From Aplectana chamaeleonis (taxonomy: Eukaryota > Nematoda > Chromadorea > Rhabditida > Cosmocercidae), in contig JAPDOI010000956.1 of NCBI GenBank assembly GCA_029168955.1, positions 62,001 through 126,000 on the forward strand: DNA of 64,000 nucleotides. Reading direction: 5' to 3'. This document shows, piece after piece, positions 1 to 10,287 of this stretch (the first letter of the stretch is position 1; the number at the start of each line of letters is the position of its first letter). The position numbers and the translations under genes were made by a program. Below the pieces are notes generated by a model. That model was not told where the DNA came from. It saw only the letters and a list, made by a program, of their open reading frames with translations, and did not search any database.

Positions 1-1590
1 GAAGCCGAATGCATAGTCCACGAAGGGTAGCCAACGAAACCGGCCCGTTGTTCGGCGAAACCAGACGAATACTCTGATGGAGGGTGGCCAGCGAAGGCAG
101 CCCATCGTTTCGCGACGCCAAACGCATACTGGATGGAAGGTGGCCGGTGAAGCCGGCCCATCGTTCGGCGAAGCCAAGCGATTACTAGGTGGAGGGTGGT
201 CGGCGAAGCTGGCCCATCGTTCGGCGAAGCCGAGTGCGTACTCCACAAAGGGTATCCAACGAAGCCGGCCCATTGTTCGGCGAAACCAAACAAATACTTT
301 ACGGAGGGTGGCCGGCGGAACGGCTCATCGTTTTGCAAAGCTAAACGAAAGCAACACAGAAGGTAGCCGGCCCATCGTTTGTCGAAGCCAAACGATTACT
401 AGGTGGAGGGTGGTCGGCGAAGCCGGCCCATCGTCCGGCGAAGCCAAATGAGTACTACAGAGACGGTGACCGCCAAAGCTATCACTAGATGGAGCTTGGC
501 CGGCGAAGCCAGCCCATCGTTTGGCGAAGCCAAACGATTACTATGTGGAGGGTGGTCGGCGAAGTAGGCTCATCGTTTGGCGAAGCCGAGTGCATACTCC
601 ACGAAGGGTAGCCGACCAAGCCGGCCCATTGTTCGGCGAAACCAAACGAATACTACAGAGACGGTGGCCGCCAAAGCTATCACTAGAAGGAGGGTGGCCG
701 GCGAAGCCAGCCCATCGTATGGCGAAGCCAAACGAATACTCTGATGGAGGGTGGCCGCGGAAGCCAGCCTATCGTTTGGCGAAGCCAAACGATTACTCTG
801 ATGGAAGACGGTCGTCTAAGCCGGCCCACCGTTCGGCGAAGCCAAATGAGTACTACATAGACGGTGGCCGCCAAAGCCGGCCCATCGTTTGGCGAAGTCA
901 AACGATTATTAGATGGAGGGCGGTCGGCGAAGCCGGCCCATCGTTTGACGGAGCCGAATGCATACCACATGAAGGGGAGCCAACGAAGCCGGCCCGTTGT
1001 TCGACGAAATCAAACAAATAGTAGACGGAGGGAGGCCGGCGAAACCGGCACATCGTTTAGCGAAGCCAAACGAATACTCTGATGGAGGGTAGCCGGCGAA
1101 GCCAGCCCATCGTTTGGCGTAGCCAAACGAATACTACACAGAGGGTAGCCGGCAAGCCCATCGTTTGGCAAAGCCAAACGATTACTAGATAGAGAGTGGC
1201 CGGCGAAGCCGGCCCATCGTTGAGCGAAGCCAAACGAATACTCTGATGGAGAGTGGCCGACGGAGCCAGCCCATCGTTTCGCGACGCCGAACGAATACTG
1301 GATGGAAGGTGGCCGGTGAAGCCCGCCCATCGTTTGGCGAAGCCAAACGAATACTACACGGAACGTAGCCGGCGATGCCGGCCCATCGTTTGGCGAAGCC
1401 AAACGGTTACTAGATGGAGGGTGGCTGGCGAAACCAAACGAATACTGTGATGGAGGGTGGCCGGCAAAACGGTCCATCGTTCGGCGGAGCCAGCGTTTAG
1501 CGAAGCGTTTCGCCGGCCACCCTCCATCAGTACTAAGTGGATGGTGACCAGCGCCGTCCTCCATGTATGGGAAGCCAAACGAAGACCATA
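1..1590. repeat. 57-bp GC-rich minisatellite array, about 28 units
   Basis: A head-to-tail array whose unit contains GGCGAAGCCAAACG, a variable centre such as AATACTCTGATGGAGGGTGG, and GGCCCATCGTTTGGCG. Successive GGCGAAGCC landmarks near 721, 778, 835 and 891 are spaced 57, 57 and 56 bases. The half-motif CGGCGAAGCC occurs twice per unit, so the unit has internal structure. Near 1497-1545 the units flip orientation (GGCCACCCTCCATCAG), ending the array with a short inverted stretch. Because 57 is a multiple of three, open frames run through several units on both strands; I regard these as a by-product, not genes. The array starts before the window, so its full length is unknown. Confidence 0.9.
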
Positions 1591-1873
1591 TGGTTGATGG
1601 AAGGGGAAAGGGCCAAGTTGGACCTTCGTTTCACAAAGCTCGCACCCTGCTGAGAGTTATTAAATGGTGGCCATTTTGAGGGTGAGCGAGATGTGAGCGG
1701 CGCCAGACGGTAGCTGCAGAAATATACGGGTGTGCAAATAATACGTCTTGTCTTTGCGCGTCACCATTTTTATCACTATTGTGGGCGCGCCCATTACAGT
1801 GTGCGCTGTGTAGCTGCGGAAAAATCTCATGACGCACGGAAGATCGACGGATCGCGGCGTTACAGATAGGGAT
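1591..1873. other. Unique-looking spacer, no gene seen
   Basis: Between the minisatellite and the first hAT-like end. The reading frames here are short and lack recognisable domains. Confidence 0.4.
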
Positions 1874-2389
1874 CAGGGATGTGCGGAATTTTCTGTTTTC
1901 TGCCCATTTTTGAACCCTTTTTTCTGCTCTCTGTAAAAATATGCAAAATTCGGCAGAAAACATTAAAAGCCGTGAACCGCGATTCGTAGCAGGATTGCCC
2001 TTGCGGCCAAAGGCCGATTTCATCAAAGGTAAGCCAATAGATTGAAGGTTAATGTAACCTGGGTGTTCTACAGTTCCCCCACACCAAACACTTTTACTCG
2101 CTATACTTTTATCTATCCTAACGCTTATGGCGTGGTGGCAGGAGCCGCTGCTGCTAGCAATACTCGGTCGGACTCGATACTCGCCCAAGGTCAGCCAAAC
2201 CTACTGACCCCCTGGGGTCCTTGAGCAGAGACCAGATTCATGTCGGGGGAGACGAACCTACTGACTGGAAAGTCGGCTTGCCAACATGTCAATAAATAGC
2301 CCCAAAAAACATTCAAGCCTTTACGAATACGACGATGAATGCGCTGCGCAATCCAAAAGAGATTTAGGAAACCGAGCTCTTATCTTTAT

Positions 2390-2680
2390 CTTACAGTGGT
2401 TACCGTTATCAAGAGGTTTGCCGTTGATTAATCCTATAGAAGGTATGTGATGCAGTCAAAAGGCGCGAAAATTATGTTAATGTGTACTAACAATAATGAG
2501 CAATCAATCCTACTTAACGCCCGCTATTCAAAACGCACCGGCCCGGCATCCGAGTATCACTACTTCTACACGTGATCACAGACTATGGGAATTCCAGCGC
2601 CACCGCTTTAGTGTAGCCGGGAAAAGTTGGGCCCCAACTGTACCATACACACAATTTCCGAGTGCGTATTTTGACTCATT
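2390..2680. repeat. Dispersed repeat shared with 19740-20530
   Basis: Shares an ordered set of words with 19740-20530: TTATCTT..AGTGGTTACC, then TGCAGTCAAA.GCGCGAAAATTA, then CCCCAACTGTA followed by CACACAATTTC (CACGCAATTTC in the other copy). The spacing differs, so both are diverged copies of one family. I see no coding content. It continues to about 3110 as GC-rich sequence containing GTATAAACGACCCC, a word found again at 37489. Confidence 0.5.
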
Positions 2681-3372
2681 GCAACGCAGGACGATGCGGA
2701 ATTTTAAAAAGTTGAAGCGCTATGAAATTTATGGGGGCTATGAAGCAGATCAAAAAACTCTCACAGAGGTACGAGCGACTCCACCACGGTGGAGCAAGCG
2801 GCGTGTCAGGCCATTTAGGCGCCGTTTATACTTCCGCCGCCGAGCGGCGCGGCGAAGTGCAATCCTATGATATCGATCGTGCCGCGCCGCGTCATCAATA
2901 TTACAGAGATGCACGGTGCCGCGCCCCTCGGCAGCGGGAGTATAAACGACCCCTTATACTCGACTAGCACAGCCGCGCGCTACGCGCGTGACTTTCGGGC
3001 ACTGAGGTACACTGTTCAAATCAGCAGTTATCCCAAAACCAGTGTAACAATATGTAAACTAGGGAAGGGTAAACTCGCTGCCACTGTATCTACGTAATTC
3101 TTGCATATTGAGCTTCTGATCTAGTAATCTAGCTGCTATTGTATGAGGAAAGGATGGTTAGAGAGAAAATTTTAGTTTACGGGCTGATAATCTGCGTTTT
3201 TTGGGCATCTGTATTCATCACTCTGGCCAATTGTTGAATTTTCAAAATTAAGCTGAAAAACGTTTATAACCTGAAAATGTATAGAAGTTCATTGCTGTGC
3301 AAAAACTTATATAGTGTATTTTTTGAGTCGAATGATTGAAGCTCTGTTTTCTTGCGCTTTATTCAGGCAACG

Positions 3373-3399
3373 TTTCGAGGTTTTTACCCTCTTCTTCAG
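3373..3399 (-). ncRNA. Hammerhead-like ribozyme core in Penelope 3' tail (minus copy)
   Basis: On the minus strand CTGAAGA (fits the hammerhead core CUGANGA) is followed by GAGG, a loop, CCTC, then GAAAC. The same block is in the mirror copy at 6564-6590. Penelope elements are known to carry hammerhead motifs. An extra A sits between the core and helix II, and I cannot find a convincing helix III with a UH cleavage site, so activity is uncertain. Confidence 0.4.
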
Positions 3400-3576
3400 G
3401 CCAACTGTAAACAATCAGGCATACAATCAGATGACGAAGGCCCAGGAAGTTAACAAAGTTGAGAGACTATTCATATTAACGACTGACCGGTCTCTATGCG
3501 TTAGTGGGACGAACCAGGTGAGGGAGTGCTGTCCACGCTTAGCTGGAAATGGGTGATAAGGCATGTAAAAGGGTTC

Positions 3577-5085
3577 TTACAAAATTGCAGGACTGACCTC
3601 ACAGCAGAAACATGATGGGGAAATGGATCTGAGGAGGGAGTGGTGGGCAGAGGTAGGGCAGCGAAAGGATATGTTATCTTCGTGATACTCTGCAATTGCA
3701 TTTTTGTACTGAATGGCCGCTATTACACAGTGCTTAACGGGAATGAGTTCCATAGTAGACCTTAGTTCATCTCTGTTGTTTATGGAAGGGTTCAGTCTTC
3801 GGATTTCCAAAGCTTCTTTGATTTTCCTGTCGATGGTATCTGATATATTCTTATGTGGAACATAGACCTTCACCTCTGGAGGGCTTTCCTGTGCATGGTA
3901 CGAGGTGCGATGTCGGGAAAAAGGGTTCTCGGGGTATGAAGGAGGGTTGCGGAGAGTCCTTACGTGCTCGTCTAGTCTCCTGTAAAGTGGTCGTCCACTT
4001 TCTCCTACATAGGACTCTGAGCATGACATACAGACCACTTTGTAAACGGTGTTCTTCAGGAGACAGATCTTTCTCTCCTCATCACAATACAAACAGTTGT
4101 CACGTCCACAGAGGCTTTCGTATAACCGAGACGAAGTGAGAAGGCGTCGCAATGTTACAGGCGGTCGGAGTATCAAACGTATCGGTATTCTTAACCTCTT
4201 CACCAGAAGATTGACGTCTTTCGCAAATGGTTCGGATAGGTAAGGAACGACGAGAGGTTTTCCACCTGGTGTCTGATGAGGATGCCAACATCGGACATCG
4301 CTATTCTCATAACCATTTTCAAGTAATATTTAAGTCACTTTGTCCAACACTTTGGAGACATTTGTCGACGATGTTCTCTGAGCTGTAGTTATGAAGTTTC
4401 GAACGATGTTCCTTTTCATAAAAAGAGGATGCCAGCTTCTCGAATGAACTAAAATGTTCTTTGATGCAGACTTTTTGTACCACATTGAATGTACTTGATT
4501 TTCGAACATTTTCACCTTTGCGTTTAGAAAAGGGAGAAACCCTTCAGAATCAGGATCTTCGGTTGTCAGTGTGATACTTGGGTCTGCTGAACTTAGCATC
4601 AAAAATGTTCGACGAAGTGCTGCTCTTGATCTTCCGACCACAAAGATATCATCTACATAGCGTCCGAAGAACATCATTTCTGAGGATATTGACCGTCGTT
4701 CCAATCGATCCATGAATATTATTGATAGAAGCGGAGCGATACGGCTGCCCATTGCTAGCCCACGTGTTTGCATGTAGATCTGGTTTCGAAAACGAAACAT
4801 GTTGAAGTTAACGACAACTTGCAAAAGATCTTCAATATCTCTTATGGACAGCCCGTAAAGTTGGACATCGTTCTGATATTGACGAAGAAGATTTACACAG
4901 GCTTCTATCGCTGTCCTAGTATCTACATTGGTGTATAGTGCAGACACATTAAAACTTTGATAAGCCATCCTTGGACCGAGTTGGTTGCGTGTTTCTCTTA
5001 GTGTGTTCAAGAAATGTTCCACGTTTTTGAGATGAGATGGTACATTGTCAAGCAGCGGTGAAAGCATGTGCTGAATGTTTTCGAA
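3577..5085 (-). pseudogene. Penelope-like RT and GIY-YIG endonuclease polyprotein, one in-frame stop
   Basis: This would be a fused reverse transcriptase and endonuclease for target-primed integration. The frame enters the RT near 5085, reads SFNVSALYTNVDT (palm motif A region), QTRGLAMGSRIAPLL (motif B) and FGRYVDDIFVV (catalytic motif C). A stop codon at 4330-4332 separates this from the C-terminal part, which stays in the same frame: a cysteine-rich segment (CGRDNCLYC, CMSC) and YVGESGRPLYRRLDEH, the GIY-YIG nuclease core as found in endonuclease-bearing Penelope elements. The frame stops at 3577. The N-terminus is missing, since upstream of 5085 the sequence switches to the inverted copy. 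Apart from the truncation and the single stop, the catalytic motifs look intact, so decay seems fairly recent. Confidence 0.85.
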
Positions 5086-5148
5086 ACCAGATCTACATGC
5101 AAACACGTGGGCTAGCAATGGGCAGCCGTATCGCTCCGCTTCTAGCAG
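5084..5148 (+). repeat. Short Penelope fragment at the inversion junction
   Basis: A 64-base piece of the RT motif B region, plus orientation, is repeated almost identically in the longer plus copy that begins just after it. It sits between the two inverted copies and marks a complex junction, as expected if the reverse transcript switched template during insertion. Confidence 0.6.
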
Positions 5149-6386
5149 TCCTTTGCAAGTTGTCGTTAACTTCAACATGTTTCGTTTTCGAAACAAGATC
5201 TACATGCAAACACGTGGGCTAGCAATGGGCAGCCGTATCGCTCCGCTTCTAGCAATAATATTCATGGAACGACGGTCAATATCCTCAGGAGTGATGTTCT
5301 TCGGACGCTATGTAGATGATATCTTTGTGGTCGGAAGATCAAGAGCAGCACTTCGTCGAACATTTTTGATGCTAAATTCAGCAGACCCGAATATCACACT
5401 GACAACCGAAGATTCTGATTCTGAAGGGTTTCTCCCTTTTCTAAACGCAAAGGTGAAATTGTTCGAAAATCAAGTACATTCAATGTGGTACAAAAAGTCT
5501 GCATCAAAGAACATTTTAGTTTATTCGAGAAGCTGGCATCCTCTTTTTATGAAAAGGAACATCGTTCGAAACTTCATAACTACAGCTCAGAGAACATCGT
5601 CGACAAATGTCTCCAAAGTGTTGGACAAAGTGACACAAATATTACTTGAAAATGGTTATGAGAATAGCGATATCCGATGTTGGCATCCTCATCAGACACC
5701 AGGTGGAACTCCTCTCGTCGTTCCTTACCTATCCGAACCATTTGCGAAAGACGTCAATCTTCTGGTGAAGAGGTTAAGAATACCGATACGTACTCCGACC
5801 GCCTGTAACATTGCGACGCCTTCTCACTTCGTCTCGGTTATACGAAAGCCTCTGTGGACGTGACAACTGTTTGTATTGTGATGAGGAGAGGAAGATCTGT
5901 CTCCTGAAGAACACCGTTTACAAAGTGGTCTGTATGTCATGCTCAGAGTCCTATGTAGGAGAAAGTGGACGATCACTTTACAGGAGACTAGACGAGCACG
6001 TAAGGGCTCTCCGCAACCCTCCTTCATACCCCGAGAACCCTTTTTCCCGACATCGCACCTCGTACCATGCACAGGAAAGCCCTCCAGAGGTGAAGGTCTA
6101 TGTTCCACATAAGAATATATCAGATACCATCGACAGGAAAATCAAAGAAGTTTTGGAAATCCGAAGACTGAACCCTTCCATAAACAACAGAGATGAACTA
6201 AGGTCTACTATGGAACTCATTCCCGTTTAGCATTGTGTAATAGCGGCCATTCAGTACAAAAATGCAATTGCAGAGTATCACGAAGATAACATATCCTTTC
6301 GCTACCCTACCTCTGCCCACCACTCCCTCCTCAGATCCATTTCCCCATCATGTTTCTGCTGTGAGGTCAGTCCTGCAATTTTGGAA
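5149..6386 (+). pseudogene. Penelope-like RT and GIY-YIG polyprotein, frameshifted
   Basis: Reads motif B (GLAMGSRIAPLL) and FGRYVDDIFVV, then the cysteine-rich segment and YVGESGRSLYRRLDEH of the GIY-YIG domain. Compared with the minus copy it has a 9-base deletion after IIFM (residues DRL missing), a 5-base deletion near 5790 that throws the nuclease out of the RT frame, a Lys-to-stop change at about 6228 (GTTTAGC for GTTAAGC) and loss of the original stop near 6384. It retains Gln where the minus copy has its stop at 4330. The two copies therefore decayed independently after insertion. Confidence 0.85.
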
Positions 6387-6563
6387 GAACCCTTTTACAC
6401 GCCTTATCACCCATTTCCCGCTAAGCGTGAACAGCACTCCCTCACCTGGTTCGTCCCACTAACGCATAGAGACCGGTCAGTCGTTAATATGAATAGTCTC
6501 TCAACTTTGTTAACTTCCTAGGCCTTCGTCATCTGATTGTATGCCTGATTGTTTACAGTTGGC

Positions 6564-6590
6564 CTGAAGAAGAGGGTAAAAACCTCGAAA
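6564..6590 (+). ncRNA. Hammerhead-like ribozyme core in Penelope 3' tail (plus copy)
   Basis: CTGAAGA, then GAGG loop CCTC, then GAAAC, identical to the minus-strand copy at 3373-3399. The same caveats apply: helix III and the cleavage site are not resolved by eye. Confidence 0.4.
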
Positions 6591-6791
6591 CGTTGCCTGA
6601 ATGAAGCGCAAGGAAACAGAGCTTCAACTATTCTACATGCGACACGATAGCTATGAAGCTCAGAAATCCAGCTGTTCTAAGTGTATTTTTTATTGATTCT
6701 TGAGAACTTTCTGTTTTCCGTTTCCTGTTATCTGCCCGTTTCGAAGATTTTTCGCTGTTTTCTCTTTCCAATTTTTTTCTGCACATCCCTG

Positions 6792-7069
6792 GTGGGGATA
6801 ACTCAGGTTTTTGTTCGAATGTCCAACAGAAGCCAATAATTTTCGCAAAAACAACCCGCACATCTGTCAAAAATCTATATTCTATGGGTGCTCGCCTTGG
6901 AAAGCGGAGAAGAATATACGATAAATCAAAAGAAATACATGTCTATCAGTTTTTTTTTTGCCAAAAATCAGTGGAACAGGCACTTCGTTTCTTTTTTTTT
7001 GGGTAATCTGTTTAGGCACCCCTTTTGCCCTGTCTGCAGTGACCGATACGCAACCCCCCCCCCTGAGGT
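6792..7069. other. Spacer with no gene seen
   Basis: AT-rich with T runs and a C run at 7052-7063. No recognisable coding or repeat content. Confidence 0.3.
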
Positions 7070-7530
7070 TTAAGGCATCGTACGCGCTAAAAACTACCTA
7101 CCGTTTTTTTGAGTTTGAGTCATTGGTTGGGTCCGCCAGAGAACGTAGGAAGAGTTTTTTGAGTCACCGAAGCATTATTGTGAAGATATTGAAGATTGAA
7201 TGCTTCGAGTTCCGCCAAAAGAGGCCGGCCTTCCGACTGCCATGTGGCATAAATAGAGAAAGGAAAGTAGCTTAACAAGAAGATACACGTCAAGTTCCAC
7301 TAATTTACGCGATATAACTTGTTCATAAGCTACTTGCCGCCCTGTATTTTTGCCACATGGCTGTCGGAAGGTCGGGATCTTTTGACGGAATTAGAGGCAT
7401 TCGATCTCCCATATCTTCCCAATAATGCGTAGGTGACCCCACAAACTCTATCTACGTTGTCTGACGGGCTCAACCAATGATTCAAACTCAAAAAACGGTG
7501 AGTGACTTTTAGCGCGTACGATGCCTTTAA
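7070..7530. mobile_element. Foldback MITE at TTAA
   Basis: Left end TTAAGGCATCGTACGCGCTA and right end, reverse-complemented, TTAAAGGCATCGTACGCGCT. The pairing continues inward: CCGTTTTTTGAGTTTGAGTC pairs with its complement near 7480-7500, and CCATGTGGC.. near 7240 pairs with ..GCCACATGG near 7352, so nearly the whole element folds back. It is bounded by TTAA and shares its termini with 9822-10287. It has no transposase. Confidence 0.8.
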
Positions 7531-9120
7531 GCTGAGCGCGTGCTCTGTTCACCGCTTAAGGTTTACAAGTTAGTCTACGCATTCAAATACATCACCTCTT
7601 TTTCAACGTCATCGTCTGCCTTGATGGCTTTTATGGCCACGGAACGCTCACCGATCTTTTCCCATGATCCACAATATACTTCTCCAAATGCACCCTGAAA
7701 TTAAACTTGGCATTATATATTTTTTGAGCTCCGAAAGTCAAAAAAGTTGTGACCATATACGTCCAGGACGTTGTTCGCATTGCTGAACAAATATGCAAGT
7801 TTCGTTCCGCTATGCGGCAGGGGGGACGTAAAAATTTACGAAGTTTGGACTTTTTTTAGGGGAAGGGGCGTGAAATTTTCGGGAAAATTCCACAACAGTA
7901 CATGTGAGGAAAGTATCTACGAATAACTATGTAGCAACCTTGTTTTAGGCAGTAGCCAAGTTTTCAGCCCATAAGACAATTTTTAGACGAGTTACATTCA
8001 TTGGGCCCATTACCGCTTTAATTTTTCACTTCGCAAATTGGACAACGTACGTTCCCCCTGAAAATTCAAATTTTTAAAATTCTGGAAAAGGATTCAGAAT
8101 TTCCATGGAATTCACGACAAACTGATACCTAACACCCCTCCCATGACCTTAAAATCACTATGACATTTGCCTTAACACGATTTCTCGTTGTCCATCACCG
8201 TTGTCAAGAACAGCGCCTTTGGCCGAAATTGGACAACGCAGACTTTTCTTCCAAAAAGACAATCCTAAAGTTCCGGAAGTACTGTTTTCATTCTAAGCCT
8301 ATCCTCTACAAACTGCGGCGAGATCGCTCGGACACTACGCAACTTGAAGTATTTAAAATTAATATTTCAAATTGCAATGCGGCGAGCCGCCGAAAAATTA
8401 AAAAAAAACCCAAACCGATCAATGTCAGTTTGGCTTTAGGACGCTTTTGAACCTATGAAGGCTTGGACACCCTAACAGGGTTTCACAAACCCGGAGGTCT
8501 TGATACAAACCTAGTTAGAGGAACCTTTAAAATCTTATACATCACATTGAAGAATTCTACCGATATCTGCTCTCTTCTAGCGTTATTAGTCATTGTTTCA
8601 ACAGTAACCCCATCAAAATGCTTCGATTCCTGATAGTGTGTCATCCATCCCTAGCTCGAACCCTTGTTTGACCCCCTCCAACTAAGTTTGCACCGAGGTG
8701 TCGTTAAGCCTTGTGATTAGTGAGCTGTTATTGAGAGTCCAAAACTTCACGCAATAACGCTCGGCATACACCAGAATTTCGCTCTTTGCAAGGTTTAAAT
8801 TTATTGAAAATTAGGAAACGTTCTGCATCCATATCGTAATTTCCTCCACTACAGAAATGTCCTATCAGCTCAAGCTCGTCTATTTCGCCATTTTTTTTTG
8901 AAGTGTTCCTGACCTTTTGCTAGCTAACAGCACAATAACGATTAGGCCGAAAGTGTGCGCAAGCAAAGGAAAGTATCCAGTGATCTCTTCGATTTCTATT
9001 TTAATTTGCCATCATCTTCTGTACCCGTTGTACCATAATGAGATTGTGAGGCGATCAGTGTCAGAAATTCAATTGCTTGTTTTCCAACACAGATATTGTT
9101 ACCCTATTTTGAAGAGCAAG
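7531..9120. other. 1.6-kb stretch without recognised genes or repeats
   Basis: Contains only short open frames (for example 8160-8450) with no domain I recognise. I see no clear terminal repeats. It could be unique intergenic DNA or a decayed element. Confidence 0.4.
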
Positions 9121-9616
9121 TTAAAGGCACTGTTCGCAATGAAAATCGCTTTTCTGTTTTTTTTTGCCTATCTTGAAACCGGTCCCATTCTGATTTCAAT
9201 AATGCTTTTGGAATCATACAAGACCTTCTGGGAATGGAGTTATGGTCCCTCAAAAATTGAGCTAGGGAAAATGGTGGACGAGTTATCCGAGGCTTGTAAC
9301 TTCCGTCTTTTGCAGCCAATGTATGCGAGCTGACCTGAGTGAAGAGAGAAGTTGAGAATGAAGGGAAGAACGGGGCTTTTGATCGGAAACCATCGCTCAA
9401 CTCACGATTTCGAGTGTTCCTATGTTCGCGTCGAGGGGCGCAAAGGGGCGGGACCTGCCCACAGCGGCGGGGTTTGCCCACTTTTCTAAGCCGTTTCGCG
9501 GCTCCTGGGTAGCTTTTCGTCCCGTTTTTTTCGACGCTGTTCTGCTTCTGAGAGCCACGAGAAGCGTTTGTCATGGAAAATTTGATGATGAAGTTTATCG
9601 CGAACAGTGCCTTTAA
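9121..9616. mobile_element. TTAA MITE, family with CACTGTTCGC end
   Basis: Starts TTAAAGGCACTGTTCGCAAT and ends GCGAACAGTGCCTTTAA, a perfect 17-base terminal inverted repeat including TTAA. The interior contains GAGCTGACCTGAGTGAAGAG and GATCGGAAACCATCGCTCA. Related copies or pieces lie at 40392-40884 and 44668-44917. Non-coding, 496 bp. Confidence 0.85.
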
Positions 9617-9821
9617 AACTAAACTTCCCGAGGCTAATCAGTCAGATAGGGAGTGCAGTGATTATTGAAAAACATTTAAGTTGAAAAAACTTTTTAGAAA
9701 AATCTCACTGCAAAAACTACTAAACAATATTTTTAGATCCTGGGGTAACGTGAGAATTTCGCAAATTTTTCAAAAATTTTGATCTCCAAGAGGGTACGTA
9801 GCAGGGCTGTGCGTTATAACG

Positions 9822-10287
9822 TTAAAGGCATCGTTCGCGCTGAAAATCAATTCTCATTTTCAGGCTCAATTTCATGCTTGAGCCCGGTAGACTACGCTGG
9901 TAAATTTTGGCATGTCAAAAACGTTAGGCAATGAAGTTGGAAGGCGTCAAAGATGAAGATCCGCCACCAATTCTCACCAGTCATCTAGCACTTTTTCCGA
10001 ACATGTTGGCGCGATCGTAAGACAACATGAAAAGTAGTTACGGCACGAACTCCACATGCAGAAAAACTCCGAAAATGTCAGTGATGAGGCTTCCAAAAGC
10101 AGAAAAACTCCAAGGAGAATTTCGGCGCGAAATTCAAATTCGTATTTACAATGTGTTCCGATTGATTTTTCTTCACAAATGAAGGTTTTCCATGGGCCCT
10201 TTCGACATTTTCGTTCACTAGAGAGGCCAAGCTACACAAAAACATGAAAAAATAATACACGGTTTTCTGCGCGTACGATGCCTTTAA
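9822..10287. mobile_element. TTAA MITE inserted in the hAT subterminal repeats
   Basis: Ends TTAAAGGCATCGTTCGCGCT and, reverse-complemented, TTAAAGGCATCGTACGCGCA. It sits at a TTAA inside the TTAACG-rich left end of the 9802-14406 element. Same family as the interrupted copy at 43345-47458, which shares TTTTTTCATGTTTTTG and the GAACGAT end. Confidence 0.85.

Larger units (their letters stand above)
3316..5085 (-). mobile_element. Penelope-like retroelement, 5'-truncated, minus-strand copy
   Basis: Carries the reverse transcriptase and GIY-YIG nuclease reading frame described in the next entry, then a 3' region ending in a conserved tail (3340-3430, read on the minus strand) with GGCCTGAAGAAGAGGG and CCTCGAAACGTTGCCTG. 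Its mirror copy starts at 5149 on the other strand. Positions 3316-4828 match 5149-6640 inverted; the 5085-4829 part has no counterpart apart from a short piece at 5084-5147. Head-to-head 5'-truncated copies are known for Penelope elements. Confidence 0.85.
5149..6640 (+). mobile_element. Penelope-like retroelement, plus-strand copy
   Basis: Near-identical mirror image of 3316-4828 on the other strand, forming an inverted repeat of about 1.49 kb with a spacer of about 320 bases. It starts inside the RT domain, so it is more severely 5'-truncated than its partner. It ends at about 6628-6640 after the same 3' tail (GAAACGTTGCCTGAATGAAG). Confidence 0.85.
1874..6791. mobile_element. hAT-like non-autonomous element interrupted by Penelope-like copies
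   Basis: The left end reads CAGGGATGTGCGGAATTTTC and the right end, reverse-complemented, reads CAGGGATGTGCAGAAAAAAA, giving an identical 11-base terminus with the CAGGG start typical of hAT superfamily ends. The flanking octamers are ATAGGGAT and GTGGGGAT, six of eight identical, compatible with an aged 8-bp target duplication. Both subterminal regions are rich in TTTTCTGTTTTC-like words. No hAT transposase is visible inside. The interior from about 3316 to 6640 is occupied by two Penelope-like retroelement copies. A related right half, without a clear end, lies at about 21600-21800. Confidence 0.6.

Noticed and set aside
77..1578. Several open frames of 65-184 codons on both strands
   Set aside because: They follow the 57-bp repeat and mirror each other; period 57 is a multiple of three, so open frames arise without selection.
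9104..9574. 156-codon minus-strand frame
   Set aside because: Lies inside the TTAA MITE 9121-9616; the same region in the related copy 40392-40884 is not kept open.
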